From: Microbulbifer okhotskensis
GTDB taxonomy: Bacteria > Pseudomonadota > Gammaproteobacteria > Pseudomonadales > Cellvibrionaceae
DNA length: 57,494 nt
NCBI RefSeq assembly: GCF_023895975.1
Contig: NZ_JALBWM010000019.1
Location: 1 to 57,494, forward strand
Direction of reading: 5' to 3'
Part shown: in pieces, positions 44,162 through 53,087 of the stretch
Layout of the letters: the number at the start of each line of letters is the position of its first letter
Numbering within the stretch: position 1 is the first letter of the stretch
Notes under the pieces: generated by a model
What the model was told of the DNA's origin: nothing
Databases searched by the model: none
Seen by the model: only the letters and a program-made list of their open reading frames with translations
Program-made: the position numbers and the translations under genes

Positions 44162-45525
44162 AGTCAATCGGGTTGTCTGTAATTTCCTACCTGTTTAACT
44201 CTCTAAAAGGCCGCCTGGCACTGGTGACGAGCCTGGTGCTGGTAGGTTTCGTCTTGCTGATCTCCGGTGTATTGGAGCACGCATATAGAACTTCACTCGA
44301 TGAAGCTAAGCAGCGGGAATTGCAGCTCTATATATACACCTTACTGGCGGTAGCAGAGCCGGAGGGCAACTCACTGATTCTGCCACCGGAGTTGCCTGAA
44401 CAGCGCTTTAACCAGCCGGATACCGGTCTGGTGGGCGCCGTTATCGACAGTGATGGCCGGGTGATTTGGCGCTCTGAGTCTGCACTGGCGATGCCGCAGC
44501 TGAAGTTTTACCCCCTGCTTCAGGGGCAGCAGTCTTATACCCAAGTATCGGTCCCGGGTGAGGAGAGCCATTACAGCAGCTTTCGCCAGGGGGTTGCCTG
44601 GGGATTGGAAAATGAAAACCCGTTTACCTTTGCCGTTCTTGAAGATGCAGCCCCGCTGCAGGCTCAAGTCGGTCAATTTCGTTCAACCATGTGGCACTGG
44701 CTGGGGCTGGGTGCGCTGCTGTTAATTCTTGCCCAGTGGTTGGTCTTGCGCTGGGGTTTTGCTCCGCTGAACGCTCTGGCGAATGCGCTTCAGGATATGC
44801 AACGCGGTGGTGCAGACCGACTTGAAGGAAATTTTCCCCGGGAGTTGCGCCCACTGACCGACAATCTGAATCTGCTGATTGAAAATGAGCGCCGGCAACG
44901 GGAAAAGACCCGACATACCCTTGCAGACTTGGCCCATAGTTTGAAAACGCCCTTGGCCGTGCTGAAAGGGCTCAAATTTAGTGGGGATTCGAATACTGCC
45001 TGCCGCACTCTGACTGACCAGGTGCAACGTATGGATAGCATTATTAGCTACCAGTTGCAGCGCGCAGTAACCAGCTCGCCAAAATCTATTCTCCGCGGTA
45101 CGCCGGTAGCGCCGCTGTTACATAAAATACTCGATGCTCTTGAGAAGGTGTATCGCAGTAAACCCAGTGAAGTACAAAGTGCTTGTAGTGAAGATACGCT
45201 GTTTTATGGTGATGAGGGTGATTTGATGGAGGTACTGGGTAACCTGTTGGATAATGGCTATAAGTACGGCGCAGGACAAATAGGGATTGCGATTGAAAAT
45301 ATTGCCGATGGTCGCAAGCTGTCAATTCGGCTTACCGATAATGGTCCCGGCCTCGATAAAGAGAAGTGGAAAGCGGTTACCCAGCGCGGTGTGCGTGCTG
45401 ATGAGCAGCAGTCAGGACAGGGAATTGGCCTCGCAGTGGTCGTCGATATTGTCGAGAACTATGAGGGGCGGATTAGTGCCCAGTCCCTATCCGAGGGAGG
45501 AACGGAAATTACGGTACAGCTGTAA
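44158..45525 (+). CDS. PhoQ-like sensor histidine kinase
   Basis: A 455-residue inner membrane kinase. Two transmembrane helices (about 21-40 and 180-198) flank a roughly 140-residue periplasmic sensor region. HAMP-like linker, then the H-box DLAHSLKTPLAVLKG with His260, the N-box NLLDNGYKYG, and G-boxes DNGPGL and GQGIGLAVVVDIV follow. The DLAHSLKTPL form of the H-box is typical of PhoQ relatives. The GTG start overlaps the regulator stop. Stimulus unknown; PhoQ proteins sense Mg2+, acid or cationic peptides. Confidence 0.93.
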   Translation: MKSIGLSVISYLFNSLKGRLALVTSLVLVGFVLLISGVLEHAYRTSLDEAKQRELQLYIYTLLAVAEPEGNSLILPPELPEQRFNQPDTGLVGAVIDSDGRVIWRSESALAMPQLKFYPLLQGQQSYTQVSVPGEESHYSSFRQGVAWGLENENPFTFAVLEDAAPLQAQVGQFRSTMWHWLGLGALLLILAQWLVLRWGFAPLNALANALQDMQRGGADRLEGNFPRELRPLTDNLNLLIENERRQREKTRHTLADLAHSLKTPLAVLKGLKFSGDSNTACRTLTDQVQRMDSIISYQLQRAVTSSPKSILRGTPVAPLLHKILDALEKVYRSKPSEVQSACSEDTLFYGDEGDLMEVLGNLLDNGYKYGAGQIGIAIENIADGRKLSIRLTDNGPGLDKEKWKAVTQRGVRADEQQSGQGIGLAVVVDIVENYEGRISAQSLSEGGTEITVQL

Positions 45526-45553
45526 TCTCCGTCGTAGCCTGAGGCCCGCCTAG

Positions 45554-47356
45554 TCAGAACCAATTTTCCTGCATATCGAACGGGATAGGGTTGCCACTTT
45601 TAAGTAGAGCAATAGCAGTATCAGTTTTTGGCAACTCCCACTCAAAATAATACTTAGCGGTATGTAACTTACCCTGATAGTAATCCTGTGCGTCCCCGTC
45701 AGGCACTGTCTCCAGCGCCTTTTCAGCAATGATTGCCTGCTTGAGCCACATCCAGGCCACCACAATGCAGCCAAATAGATCGAGATACAAAGTGGCATTG
45801 CCCAGGCCTCGATCTACATCCTCTTGTAGCTGATTGAATAGAGCGAAGCTGGTTTCATCGAGTTTTTCCAAGGCTTTTTCCAAGGCTTTGGCCATGGATT
45901 CAAGCTTCGGTTTGTCCCTCGCCTGCATGACGGTATTGCGGATCTCCGCTTGCAAAAGCTGGTAGCCCGCCAGATTCTTGGCTGGTACTTTTCTGCCGAG
46001 TAAATCCAGGGCGTGAATACCTTCAGTGCCTTCGTGAATTGCATTTAGCCGGTTATCTCGATACATCTGTTCTACCGGGTATTCGCGAATGTAGCCGGAG
46101 CCACCGAGTACTTGGATCGCCAATTCATTGGCTTTCAAACAGTATTTTGACGGCCAGGATTTTACTACTGGGGTCAATAAATCGAGCAGAGTGGCAGCAT
46201 GGTGGCGCTGCTCTTTAGTGGCAGCGGTTTGTTCGTCTTCATAAAGGGAGGTAGCAAAGATGCTGAGACAGAGCCCGCCTTCGGCATAGGCTTTTTGTAT
46301 TAGCAGCATTCGGCGTACGTCGGCATGCTGAACGATGGGCACTTGCTTGGACTCGGGGTCGCGGTTGGACGGTAAACGTCCCTGGGGGCGGCCTTTGGCG
46401 TAGTCGAGAGAGTAGGTGTAACCCTGGTAGCCGAGTACTGAGGCTCCAGCGCCTACGCTGATACGAGCCTCATTCATCATTTGAAACATGTATTTCAGAC
46501 CGCAGTGGGGTTCACCGATTAGGTAGCCGATAGCTCCCTCCTCTTCGCCAAAGTTCAACACGGTTGAGGTGGTATTGCGGTAGCCCATTTTATGTAACAG
46601 ACCCGCGAGCTTCACATCATTACGTTCAGCGGGCCGACCGCTTTCGTCAACTAAATATTTGGGAACCAGAAAAAGTGAAATTCCCCTCACTCCTGCGGGA
46701 GCGCCTTTTATTTTTGCCAGGACCAAATGCACGATATTATCAGTGAGGTTTTGATCCCCACCGGAAATATACATTTTCTGTCCATGAATTCGGTATGTGC
46801 CATCTTCTGTGGGGGTTGCACTGGTGCGAATATCTGAAAGTGCAGACCCTTGGTCCGGTTCAGTTAGCGCCATAGTCCCGGCAGAGCGACCATCCAGCAT
46901 TTGTGCAAGGAATTTTTCTTTAAGTGAATCACTGGCGAAAGTGCGGACTAAGTTGGCAGCACCGATGGTCAGGAAAGGGTAGCTGGCACTGGCAATATTT
47001 GCAGCGGCCATATAAGCCAAAGCGGTGCGTAAAATGACTTCTGGCAGCTGTAGGCCACCTTCTTCAGCGTCGCAGTGGGCAGCCAAAAAACCTGCTTCGG
47101 CAAAAGCATTCCAGGAAGCTTTGGTTTCTTCGATAACGCTGACAGTTTTTCCATCAAAGCTCGGCTCATTGGCATCACCCTTAGCATTGTGGTTGGCAAA
47201 AAATTTTTCTGCGATGGTGTGCGCTGTATTCAGGGTGGCATCGAAAATTTCGCGGGAATGATCACTGTACCGAGGACGCTTTATCAGTGCCTCGGTATCG
47301 AGAAACTCGTACAATAAAAAGTTAATTTCACGCTCGCTGAGCAGTTGGTGAGCCAT
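45554..47356 (-). CDS. Acyl-CoA dehydrogenase, 600-residue type
   Basis: An FAD enzyme starting beta-oxidation, of the long type with an extra C-terminal domain (about 600 residues). FAD and substrate motifs AGTMALTEPDQGSALSDI and GTYRIHGQKMYISGGD are present, as is the ACAD signature region AIQVLGGSGYIREYPVEQMY. The likely catalytic base is the Glu in NAIHEGTEGIHALDLLGRK (about residue 440). The length suits medium/long-chain or DmdC-like members. It is monocistronic and convergent with the sensor kinase gene, 28 nt apart, with no clear terminator. Confidence 0.93.
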   Translation of the reverse strand: MAHQLLSEREINFLLYEFLDTEALIKRPRYSDHSREIFDATLNTAHTIAEKFFANHNAKGDANEPSFDGKTVSVIEETKASWNAFAEAGFLAAHCDAEEGGLQLPEVILRTALAYMAAANIASASYPFLTIGAANLVRTFASDSLKEKFLAQMLDGRSAGTMALTEPDQGSALSDIRTSATPTEDGTYRIHGQKMYISGGDQNLTDNIVHLVLAKIKGAPAGVRGISLFLVPKYLVDESGRPAERNDVKLAGLLHKMGYRNTTSTVLNFGEEEGAIGYLIGEPHCGLKYMFQMMNEARISVGAGASVLGYQGYTYSLDYAKGRPQGRLPSNRDPESKQVPIVQHADVRRMLLIQKAYAEGGLCLSIFATSLYEDEQTAATKEQRHHAATLLDLLTPVVKSWPSKYCLKANELAIQVLGGSGYIREYPVEQMYRDNRLNAIHEGTEGIHALDLLGRKVPAKNLAGYQLLQAEIRNTVMQARDKPKLESMAKALEKALEKLDETSFALFNQLQEDVDRGLGNATLYLDLFGCIVVAWMWLKQAIIAEKALETVPDGDAQDYYQGKLHTAKYYFEWELPKTDTAIALLKSGNPIPFDMQENWF

Positions 47357-47526
47357 GCTTACCTCTTACGTTATTCTTTTTGGGCAATTTATCGTATTAG
47401 CATGCGGAATATCGAAACTGAATGGACCGATAAAGCCGCAGCTCAAGAGTATAAGTAAACGTGGGGAGGTTGCACTCGGCAATGACTGATTGTGTGAATA
47501 GACTTGGCGATATTTAGACCTGCAGG

Positions 47527-48600
47527 TTACTCGGGAGCCACTTGATATGCCGGCAATATCCCCCTGGTAGGTTTCGGCACGACTTTGCGCCAGAGTTCGG
47601 CAGAGAGTTCGGCGGAGGGTTGTGTGCAGCCTGCAGCAATCCATTTTCCCAAGGCAGCCGCGACATCGGGCCAGACTATTTTCAATGCCTGTGGCAAATT
47701 TTCCAGCCAGGCTCTGACGGTTGTAGCGTCTATCCGTTTGACGACCTTCGCCAATTGCAATTGCTCTAGCGCCTTGGCGTTGGCCTCTTGTTCAAATTGA
47801 TTGGCTAAGGGTCTGCTGAGGATAGGCTTACCCAATACTAGAGTCTCTGCCAGCAATTCAAAGCCGCTATTGCAGATAACAGCTTTGGCGTTTGCCAGGT
47901 CCTGCTGGAACCTATCGGTTGATGGTGCTTTTATTTGGATATTCTCAGCGGTGGGCAGGTGTTGCGGCACGCCATATACGATGAATTTGTATTCTAGTTT
48001 GGCCAACTCATTCAGCATGGGGATGGGGTGTTCAAAAGGTAAATAAACAAGAATGTGCTTGCCCGAGTTGCTATCTGGTACTGGCTGAGGTGGCACAATC
48101 GGAGGAAGAATGGGATTTCCAAAGTGATGCCAGTGTAAGCCAATGCATTCCTTCGTCGGTGCAAATGATCGCAGAACCTTATGGGATGCCCATTTAAAGC
48201 GCGGCACCGGAATAGAGTATTCAAATGCGTATTGGTGACCAATGCCAATACACCGCTTCTTTTGTAACTTTGCCGCCCAGGCAGTAACCGGTTCATAATC
48301 ACTGATTACCAGATCAAAATCCTGAATGGGAAGGTCTTTAACATCCTTGATAAATTGACCGAGATTAATCCTCCTGAGCGTGGCAAAATTATTTAGGCGG
48401 CCGTAGCTATGTACAAAAGTCATTCCCTTTCGCCACCAAAAATTTCCAAAGGGCTCCATGTCAAATAGATTTTCTTTGGCACGCCCTGAGAATAGCCACT
48501 GTACTTCCAGTTCTGGATACTTTTGTAGCTGCTTGGCTATCGCTCGTGAGCGTGAGATATGCCCGTTACCGGTGGCCTGGACACCGTAAAGTATCTTCAT
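47527..48600 (-). CDS. MJ1255/VC2487-type glycosyltransferase
   Basis: A 357-residue GT-B-like glycosyltransferase. The N-terminus KILYGVQATGNGHISRSRAI is the family's hallmark, and the C-terminal donor-site region reads AKAVICNSGFELLAETLVLG followed by KPILSRPL. DYEPVTAWAAK lies between. Homologues (VC2487, MJ1255) are annotated as glycosyltransferases of unknown acceptor. The ATG at 48600 overlaps the PAP2 stop (ATGA), so the two are coupled; the longer open frame upstream lies inside that gene. Confidence 0.87.
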   Translation of the reverse strand: MKILYGVQATGNGHISRSRAIAKQLQKYPELEVQWLFSGRAKENLFDMEPFGNFWWRKGMTFVHSYGRLNNFATLRRINLGQFIKDVKDLPIQDFDLVISDYEPVTAWAAKLQKKRCIGIGHQYAFEYSIPVPRFKWASHKVLRSFAPTKECIGLHWHHFGNPILPPIVPPQPVPDSNSGKHILVYLPFEHPIPMLNELAKLEYKFIVYGVPQHLPTAENIQIKAPSTDRFQQDLANAKAVICNSGFELLAETLVLGKPILSRPLANQFEQEANAKALEQLQLAKVVKRIDATTVRAWLENLPQALKIVWPDVAAALGKWIAAGCTQPSAELSAELWRKVVPKPTRGILPAYQVAPE

Positions 48601-49103
48601 AAAAAAGCAATACTCATTATTAAGCCAACACTGGTTCCCAATATGGCGCCGGCACAAATATCAGATGGAAAGTGAACCCCAAGGCCAACCCTGGCAGCAC
48701 CGACGCAGGTAGCCCATATATAACCAAAACTCCAGATGGGACTCACATGTATAGTCATTGCAGTTATAAATAAAAAAGCACATGACGTGTGCCCAGAGGG
48801 GAGACTAAAGCGGTCATGGGCGACAATGACAGAGCGCATCCCCGGAATGACTTGAGGTGGGCGAAGTCTGCGTGTTGTGTTTTTAATCCCCCAATAGAGA
48901 GATCGCTCCAAGGCAACTGCAGTACCGGCAAGGTATAACAGCTGAACGGCGGAGGTCAGCCAGACGTAGGTGAAAAATAGGACGCCGGCAACCCAGCCAT
49001 CGCCGGACTTGGACAGCCAAAGGTAGCGCCGTCGCGATCCGGGGCGCGATGCCCGTCCAGCCATATACAGCACAACGGACACATCAAAACTCTTTAGGTT
49101 CAT
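48597..49103 (-). CDS. PAP2-family membrane phosphatase
   Basis: A 168-residue integral membrane phosphatase. The three motifs are complete except for one substitution: KNTTRRLRPP, PSGHTS, and ARVGLGVHFPSD (Ala in place of the usual Ser before Arg). Such enzymes dephosphorylate lipid phosphates such as phosphatidic acid, PGP or undecaprenyl diphosphate. ATG 49103 has GAGG 7 nt upstream; ATG 49118 is an alternative. Coupling to a glycosyltransferase suggests a lipid-linked sugar or glycolipid step. Confidence 0.9.
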   Translation of the reverse strand: MNLKSFDVSVVLYMAGRASRPGSRRRYLWLSKSGDGWVAGVLFFTYVWLTSAVQLLYLAGTAVALERSLYWGIKNTTRRLRPPQVIPGMRSVIVAHDRFSLPSGHTSCAFLFITAMTIHVSPIWSFGYIWATCVGAARVGLGVHFPSDICAGAILGTSVGLIMSIAFL

Positions 49104-49868
49104 CGGTAAGCCTCGCATGCCGACAAGTTACAAATCGATTATTGCACGGACTTGACCGATTTATGTCGCAATAATGAAATCTGGGAAAGCTCAGGGAATT
49201 CCCCCGAAAACTGAATTTTACAGGTGAGACCCGAATCAAATATCCGGCGTTTAATTCATTTAATTGGATCGAAAAAGTAAGCTAATTATAGAGAACTACG
49301 AATGACAGCCTTATGTGTCTTTTCAAAAAAAATAGAAGTCGACACCAGTCGCCACTATATTCCTGAGTGGGGTCGCCGGGCTTTAGTGTCAGGTACCTAT
49401 GGCGAACCGTTCTACCCACGCCCATACAGAGTCTAGCTTCTTACTGTTTCTTAGCAGTACGCTGGATTGTCGCCAAGATTGAAGGGGGTCGTATTTTCAA
49501 TACGGTGAAATTGGAGGATTTGTGTGGCATGTGTAAGCTATCTCGGCCCCGGGGAAATAACCTATTAGGCGCCATCGAACTTGGAATTTTTGTTGTTCAA
49601 TCTGAAGCCCTGAAATAATGTAGGGCGGTTTGAGTTTTGAGTGGCCAAGTACAGATTTGGTGAGGGGGGGCAGTTTTTGCCAGGGGCTACTCCCCGAAAG
49701 GGGATGTTTGGCAGGTTAAAGAAAAAAGGCCTTTTACGGAATTTTCAATTTAAGTTTACATCGAATTTCCGCGCTTCCGTCGCGACAATCGGCCACATTA
49801 TATGAGGCCGATTTAGCCCTGAATGTTGAGCGGCTGACGAAAAATACCTTTTCAACAGCCTGTTAAAG
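49104..49868. other. Gene-poor intergenic region with many small inverted repeats
   Basis: A 765-nt stretch without a convincing gene. It holds an 8-bp inverted repeat at 49138-49175 near the PAP2 promoter, TCCCC-GAAA-GGGGA (49691-49704), the palindrome AAAAGGCCTTTT (49724-49735), AATCGGCC/GGCCGATT (49787-49813) and AACAG-C-CTGTT (49854-49864). The density in the last 180 nt suggests an IS remnant or a dispersed repeat. One 44-codon frame is listed separately. Confidence 0.5.
49302..49436 (+). CDS. Possible 44-residue peptide or gene remnant
   Basis: ATG with GAGA 7-8 nt upstream opens a 44-codon frame with sensible composition (YIPEWGRRALVSGTYGEPFY). No family is recognised and it lies in a gene-poor, repeat-rich region, so it may be a relic. 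Confidence 0.2.
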   Translation: MTALCVFSKKIEVDTSRHYIPEWGRRALVSGTYGEPFYPRPYRV

Positions 49869-50096
49869 CTATTGGTTTGAATTCAAGTTGAATGGTTGAA
49901 TCAGCTCAAAGCGGGGGGATGTTACGCCATTTTTGTATACCAATTCAGCAAACATCTTCTGTGGCCGTGCCCAGACTCCATACTCGCCATAGAGGGCCCG
50001 GTATACAACCAAGTCTTCCTCTGTTTCACTATGTTTGGCGGTATACAGAACTTCGTACAGGTTTCCTTTGTGGTGGCGATATAAGCCGCGTTTCAT
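49869..50096 (-). CDS. DUF1653 protein
   Basis: A 75-residue protein matching DUF1653 nearly end to end: GLYRHHKGNLYEVLYTAKHS, LVVYRALYGEYGVWARP, FELIQPF. DUF1653 domains are small beta-rich modules of unknown function, sometimes attached to nucleotide-related enzymes. It follows the DUF3301 gene by 12 nt on the same strand, so the pair likely forms an operon. Confidence 0.88.
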   Translation of the reverse strand: MKRGLYRHHKGNLYEVLYTAKHSETEEDLVVYRALYGEYGVWARPQKMFAELVYKNGVTSPRFELIQPFNLNSNQ

Positions 50097-50108
50097 GGGG
50101 TGCTACCT

Positions 50109-50429
50109 CTAACTCACATGATGGGGAGACAGCTGCAGTTGCTCTATACGATTTCCGTGAAGTACTGCAGTGCCTGAATAGCGATGTTGTCCTGTTGAAG
50201 TAAACTCAAACTCATAACTGCGGTGAAGGCTGAAAAGCCCCCTCCGATCCCGTTTTATCCGTGTACGAACTAACAGTACGGTATCGTCCAGCAGTTGGAC
50301 CCCGAGCTGCCGGCAGTGATCAGAAGCGGCGCGGCGCACATGCTCCTTGGCGGCCATGCTGGCCCAGATATACCACAGAATCACAAAAAACAGAGAAAGC
50401 CACAGGAGGTCGCCGAGAGAGTAATACAT
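50109..50429 (-). CDS. DUF3301 membrane protein
   Basis: A 106-residue protein with one N-terminal transmembrane helix (LGDLLWLSLFFVILWYIWAS) and a cytosolic DUF3301 domain (GVQLLDDTVLLVRTRIKRD, RSYEFEFTSTGQHRYSG). The start MYYSLGDLL is the family's usual N-terminus; the frame runs 18 codons further upstream. It diverges from the SDR gene, 54 nt away. Function unknown. Confidence 0.85.
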   Translation of the reverse strand: MYYSLGDLLWLSLFFVILWYIWASMAAKEHVRRAASDHCRQLGVQLLDDTVLLVRTRIKRDRRGLFSLHRSYEFEFTSTGQHRYSGTAVLHGNRIEQLQLSPHHVS

Positions 50430-50483
50430 TGCTATACAGTTGCTATGATCGCTTTCCGCAAGAATACCATTTAAGGAGCTCAC

Positions 50484-51179
50484 ATGTCTGGCACCATACT
50501 GATAACAGGCTGTAATCGAGGTATTGGTCTTGAGGCCTGTGCCCAGTTTGCAAAAGCGGGGTGGCGGGTGTTGGCCTGTTGTCGGGCGCCCGACAAAGCC
50601 GTCAAGCTTAAAGGACTACAAGAAAGGTTTCCGAGAATAGAGCCGCTTCACCTGGATGTGACTAATTATGAGCAGATGATTTCACTGGGTAGGGCCCTGA
50701 AGGGAGAGCCGATCGATATATTGCTGAATAATGCCGCTTATTACGGGCCAAAAGGCAAGGGGTTTGGGGCTGTCGACAGGGGGGAGTGGCGCCGTGTCTT
50801 GGAGTCCAACACTATTGCTCCGTATATGTTGGCAGAAACCTTTTACGAAAATGTCGCTGCCAGTGAGTATAAAATAATCGCATTTATCAGTAGTAAGGTT
50901 GGCAGCATTGCAGATAACCGGTCCGGCGGGGGTTATATATACCGCACTTCAAAGACAGCGGTTAATCAGGTTGTTAAAAGTTTATCCATTGATCTGAGTG
51001 AAAGGGGGATTAGTGTGATTGCCATGCATCCGGGGTGGGTAAAAACAGATATGGGGGGGCCTGGAGCGCTGATTTCTGCAGAAGAGAGCGTCAAAGGGCT
51101 AAAAAGGTTGCTATTGACCGAAAAGCTCACAAAAACAGGTCATTTTTACTGCTATGACGGCACTGAAATTCCCTGGTAG
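50484..51179 (+). CDS. Short-chain dehydrogenase/reductase, C-factor-like
   Basis: A 231-residue classical SDR. The NAD(P) motif is TGCNRGIG (residues 8-15), then LNNAAYYG, the catalytic Ser137 (ISSKVG) and the Tyr153-x3-Lys157 pair (YRTSK). PGWVKTDMGG follows. The sequence pattern resembles the CsgA/C-factor subgroup. AAGGAG is 8 nt upstream of ATG. It is monocistronic; the substrate is unknown. Confidence 0.92.
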   Translation: MSGTILITGCNRGIGLEACAQFAKAGWRVLACCRAPDKAVKLKGLQERFPRIEPLHLDVTNYEQMISLGRALKGEPIDILLNNAAYYGPKGKGFGAVDRGEWRRVLESNTIAPYMLAETFYENVAASEYKIIAFISSKVGSIADNRSGGGYIYRTSKTAVNQVVKSLSIDLSERGISVIAMHPGWVKTDMGGPGALISAEESVKGLKRLLLTEKLTKTGHFYCYDGTEIPW

Positions 51180-51582
51180 ATGCTGTAATAGTCTGTGAGA
51201 AAAATAACCTAAAAATCTAATAGAATGCGGCTCCAGAGCCTCGGTGCTCCAATAGTTGTTATTGGAGCTGGCTGGGCATCAGAACTGGTCGGTTTCCTGT
51301 GAATAAGTCGTAGAGGTAATTGCTCACTATCTTGAGCAAGTTTCTATCCTATCGAGTTCGCGATTGAGTGAACAGTGGCCCTTTTGGCGCCACGATTGAG
51401 GGGGTTTGCAATATTGGGCAAGAATATGGAAGAAGTTTGCTACCGCCCAGCTTGGAAAAAGCATGAAACTACCACTAGTTAAGGGACAGGCACAGATAGG
51501 CCCTTCTTAAGTTACGAAGGATTCTGTGTTTTAGGCAAGGAAACCTACCTCTAATCAGGGTGAATTCGAAGGAGTGGAAATT
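51180..51582. other. Intergenic region, about 400 nt
   Basis: No gene is visible. A perfect 9-bp-stem hairpin lies near the start (listed separately). The rest shows no repeat or promoter I can name with confidence. Confidence 0.4.
51246..51268 (+). other. 9-bp hairpin after the SDR gene
   Basis: GCTCCAATA pairs perfectly with TATTGGAGC around GTTGT, 66 nt after the SDR stop. The 3' side lacks a T-run, so termination here would be weak. Confidence 0.4.
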
Positions 51583-52086
51583 ATGAAGTGGCTCAGCGTG
51601 TTAACCAAGCGCGACGGCTTATCCCCCCAGCTACTTAGGTCACAAATATTTGCGGTGCTGATTGTCGCTGCTGTAGTGGGCTATTTGGGTGGCATGCCTA
51701 CCTGGGTAGCAATATTGGGAGTTATAGCCTATCACTCCAGAGGAAGCGGTTGGCGCACAGGCAGTTATAACCTTGTCTGCGTGGTGACAGGGCTGGGACT
51801 GGGGCTGGGAGCTCAATCCGCAGCTTACAAATGGCAGATAGATCCTAGCATCCTGATTGTCCCAATCGCCTTGGTATTTTCCATCATCAGTGTTTGGGCG
51901 ATGGGATTGGTGACTGGAATTAGGAATCTTCCCAGCTATTCCATTGGTATTATTATCGCTTTTCTTGCGCAAGTGGATACGACCCTGGATGCCTATCTTC
52001 AATTAATTGCCGCTGTCTCTGTCGGGGCTGTGTTCGCGGGTTTAGTTAATTCAATTTGGCCACGCAGAGAAGTAGCAACCTGCTGA
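51583..52086 (+). CDS. Small integral membrane protein, possibly DUF1097-like
   Basis: A 167-residue hydrophobic protein with about five membrane helices (for example SQIFAVLIVAAVVGYLGGM, LQLIAAVSVGAVFAGLVNSI) and short loops. ATG 51583 has AAGGAG 8 nt upstream, a strong site; a GTG three codons earlier overlaps it. The size and pattern resemble DUF1097 or half-length FUSC-type proteins, but I cannot confirm either. Neighbours give no clue. Confidence 0.7.
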   Translation: MKWLSVLTKRDGLSPQLLRSQIFAVLIVAAVVGYLGGMPTWVAILGVIAYHSRGSGWRTGSYNLVCVVTGLGLGLGAQSAAYKWQIDPSILIVPIALVFSIISVWAMGLVTGIRNLPSYSIGIIIAFLAQVDTTLDAYLQLIAAVSVGAVFAGLVNSIWPRREVATC

Positions 52087-52214
52087 TCTCCCGGTGTAGA
52101 AAAATGAGTTTATCGTTGCTATCTCGTCTGAGATAGAAAGATATTTTGGTGGGTGTCAAAGAAGTTATCGGCATGTAAGGGGATAGAGGTGATATTGTAC
52201 AGAGGTGTTGCACA

Positions 52215-52334
52215 ATGTTCAGACGTATAATGGTGACGGCTGCAATGGTGTTTGTTACTGCTTTGGCTTTTACAGAACCATACGAGCCCGATATCGGCAT
52301 TGAATTTCCTCAATACCGAACCTTGCATCCCTGA
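52215..52334 (+). CDS. Small secreted peptide, 39 residues
   Basis: ATG with AGAGGTG 7 nt upstream opens a 39-codon frame. The first 19 residues (MFRRIMVTAAMVFVTALAF) look like a signal peptide and the remainder is acidic and Pro-rich (TEPYEPDIGIEFPQYRTLHP). It is the only frame with a good binding site in the gap before tpm. No family recognised. Confidence 0.45.
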   Translation: MFRRIMVTAAMVFVTALAFTEPYEPDIGIEFPQYRTLHP

Positions 52335-52445
52335 AAGACTACCGAAAATTACTTTTCTTACGGACCGCTAAAGTCTGATTTTTTAACCGGGGAGTTTTTC
52401 TGGAATTCGAACCGACTCCCCTTTCCCAGGTGAAGGAGGTCAATA

Positions 52446-53084
52446 ATGAAAGAGGAATTTTGGCACGATAAGTGGCAGAGGGATGATATCGGTTTTCATG
52501 AGATATCGGGCAATACACTCCTGACTGAGTTTTTTCCAAAGCTATCACTATCCCCCGGTGATCGGATTTTTCTGCCTCTCTGTGGTAAGACAAGAGATAT
52601 CGGCTGGTTGCTAGAGCAGGAAGCCGCTGTGGCGGGCATTGAGCTGAATGAAAAGGCAGTAGATCAGCTTTTTAGTGAAATGAATATCATTCCTAAGGTG
52701 GAGAGGGTCGGTAAATTAAGTTGTTATTCAGCTTCGAATATTGATATTTTTGTTGGAAATATATTTGATTTGAATAAAGATGTACTTGGCCATGTGGGGG
52801 CTATTTACGACCGGGCTGCATTGGTGGCTCTGCCGGAAGATATCCGTTATCAATATGTGCGGCATATAATCGATATTACTCAGTTAGCACAACAACTTCT
52901 TATATCCTTCGAATATGAGCAATCGCTTATGCCGGGCCCTCCATTCTCTGTGGGCAGTCGTCAACTGTATGAGTATTATGATATTGAATACGACGTGAAA
53001 ATGTTGACTACAAGAGAAATTACAGGAGGATTCAAAAATCGAGTTCCTGCCCGAGAGGAGGCCTGGCTGCTAACCCCAAAATAA
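52446..53084 (+). CDS. tpm: Thiopurine S-methyltransferase
   Basis: A 212-residue SAM-dependent enzyme of the TPMT family; bacterial members also methylate tellurite and selenite. Recognisable blocks are EFWHDKWQRDDIGFHE, RIFLPLCGKTRDIGWL (family signature and SAM site), GIELNEKAV and YDRAALVALPEDIR. AAGGAGG lies 6 nt before ATG. It is convergent with the GIY-YIG gene, the stops only 3 nt apart. Confidence 0.94.
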   Translation: MKEEFWHDKWQRDDIGFHEISGNTLLTEFFPKLSLSPGDRIFLPLCGKTRDIGWLLEQEAAVAGIELNEKAVDQLFSEMNIIPKVERVGKLSCYSASNIDIFVGNIFDLNKDVLGHVGAIYDRAALVALPEDIRYQYVRHIIDITQLAQQLLISFEYEQSLMPGPPFSVGSRQLYEYYDIEYDVKMLTTREITGGFKNRVPAREEAWLLTPK

Positions 53085-53087
53085 ACA

